A stretch of DNA of 64,000 bases from Fulvimarina pelagi HTCC2506 (GTDB lineage: Bacteria; Pseudomonadota; Alphaproteobacteria; Rhizobiales; Rhizobiaceae), in NCBI RefSeq assembly GCF_000153705.1, contig NZ_DS022272.1:3504432-3568431 (forward strand). Direction: 5' to 3'. Shown one piece after another: positions 63,240-64,000 of this stretch. A program made the position numbers and the translations under genes. The notes under the pieces were generated by a model that had not been told where the DNA came from, did no database searches, and saw only the letters and a program-made list of their open reading frames with translations. Positions within the stretch are counted from its first letter, which is position 1; every line of letters starts with the position of its first letter.

Positions 63240-64000
63240 ATGTCCGACGGACGCAACGGAACGGCTCCGAGCGATATCGGCAAACGCCTGAAGTCGGCCT
63301 CGGAGCTCGAACCCTCCAAACTTCATCGGCTGGCCGCGATAGTCGAGGAGACCGCTGAGGAACTGACGCTCGCGCTCAATCGCCTGTCGATCGACAAGGT
63401 CGCCGTGACCTTCCGCGACTTCGAGATGGGGCAGGGTGCAGACGGTATCGGCGACGCAGGTGACGACGTCCTCTTCGCCACTTTGACGTCCAAGCGTTTT
63501 GGCCGTCCGGCCTATCTCGCCGCGCCGGAAACTCTCGCTGATGTCTGCATCTCCGCCTATTTCGGCGCCAAGCCTGCCGAGAGGGCCGGTAAGCGCGCTC
63601 TGACGGATCTCGACCGCGCCCTCGTCAAAACGACCTTCAAGACTTTCGTCGAGACATTCGCATCCGCCTTCGCGCCGATCGACGAGGCCGGTCTTGCGGC
63701 CGGCGGCTTCGTCGAGTGCGAAGAGCTCGATGAATTGCTCGGTGGTCCGAATGCCGGCCGCTATGTCTCGATGACCTTCGGTCTGTCCAAGGCAGGCGAC
63801 CGCTCGGCCACTGCCGAGGAGGAGCCGCTCTCGACGCTGACGCTCGCGCTCCCATCGTCGTACCTGTCTCTCCACCGCCGCGTCCTCTCAGAGCCGTTGC
63901 CGCTGCCGCAGCCCTCACCGGACGAGACCTGGTCCGAAGCGATGGTGCGGAATTTCGAGAAATCCGGGTTGCATCTCGAGGCTGTTCTTGCGCGCAAGCA
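63240..64000 (+). CDS. fliM: Flagellar motor switch protein FliM (3-prime end beyond window)
   Basis: Open from ATG 63240 to the window edge, 253 codons read without a stop. The N-terminal part contains ASELEPSKLHRLAAIVEETAEELTLALNRLS, and the FliM middle-domain pattern with FGRPAYLAAPETLADVCISAYFG follows. Position after motA matches the rhizobial order motA-fliM-fliN-fliG. FliM is part of the C-ring and binds CheY-P. Sequence is diverged as in other Rhizobiales. Normal length is about 320-330, so roughly three quarters is present. The upstream GTG at 63238 overlaps the ATG. Confidence 0.85.
   Translation, partial: MSDGRNGTAPSDIGKRLKSASELEPSKLHRLAAIVEETAEELTLALNRLSIDKVAVTFRDFEMGQGADGIGDAGDDVLFATLTSKRFGRPAYLAAPETLADVCISAYFGAKPAERAGKRALTDLDRALVKTTFKTFVETFASAFAPIDEAGLAAGGFVECEELDELLGGPNAGRYVSMTFGLSKAGDRSATAEEEPLSTLTLALPSSYLSLHRRVLSEPLPLPQPSPDETWSEAMVRNFEKSGLHLEAVLARK

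Noticed and set aside
1-64000. CRISPR arrays, insertion sequences, prophage or integron features
   Set aside because: No regularly spaced direct repeats, transposase, integrase or phage structural genes found on either strand.

Overview
The window looks like chromosomal DNA of a free-living, motile alphaproteobacterium of the order Hyphomicrobiales (Rhizobiales). The evidence is conserved gene order: fliI-flgF-DUF1217 facing motA-fliM, tlpA facing argH-lipoprotein-lysA-TIGR02302, and DUF3305/DUF3306 beside a periplasmic FDH3-type formate dehydrogenase. Coding is dense and GC-rich, so long spurious frames lie antisense to many genes. I could not fix the genus; an Aurantimonadaceae-like lineage is only a guess. 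I see no insertion sequence, prophage, CRISPR array or rRNA operon. One tRNA gene, Leu(CAA), is present.

Layout. 0-6.3 kb: purine catabolism (puuD, guaD), then on the other strand an isoquinoline-1-oxidoreductase/xanthine-dehydrogenase-like periplasmic molybdoenzyme (iorAB-like) with its own c-type cytochrome. 6.6-9.9 kb: a CsbD stress protein behind a clear EcfG-type promoter, and two tandem flagellins. 10-12.8 kb: ppa, an Mrp/ApbC Fe-S carrier and a DUF3144 protein. 12.8-31.6 kb: a large formate-oxidation region. It holds DUF3306/DUF3305, a 679-residue polyferredoxin, a translationally coupled accessory block (DUF6352, biotin/lipoate ligase-like protein, DUF6494, HtrA-like protease, 42-residue membrane protein, WD40-cytochrome c), FDH3 gamma, beta and alpha subunits, a small Tat protein, a TorD chaperone, a divergent tungstate ABC transporter (tupBCA), an HTH-PBP regulator and mobB. 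Together these cover metal uptake, cofactor maturation, enzyme export and electron transfer for a probably tungsten- or molybdenum-dependent formate dehydrogenase.

31.6-38.9 kb: mixed housekeeping and stress genes (phosphoesterase, selO, usp, an orphan Rieske oxygenase, dps with an Irr-box-like motif, a SAM methyltransferase, gloB, a cupin). 39-45.5 kb: a lanthanide-type methanol dehydrogenase locus (SoxYZ-like carrier, xoxF, xoxG, xoxJ, CXXCW rhodanese). XoxF carries the extra Asp diagnostic of rare-earth use, and XoxF, XoxG and XoxJ all carry Ala/Ser/Glu-rich low-complexity segments. Methanol oxidation here and formate oxidation at 12-31 kb could be the two ends of one C1 energy pathway. 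45.5-53.3 kb: YqaA, tRNA-Leu, TIGR02302, lysA, a lipoprotein, argH, tlpA. 53.3-57 kb: an unusual 692-base convergent gap holding a strong candidate small RNA with two C-rich-loop hairpins, then a minimal BLUF photosensor, glcB and an M23 peptidase. 58-64 kb: leuB and the start of the flagellar cluster, with fliM cut by the window edge.

The strongest candidates for something undescribed are the small RNA at 53.6-53.8 kb and the coupled accessory block of the formate dehydrogenase operon (16.4-21.4 kb). Several proteins in that block have no assigned role.
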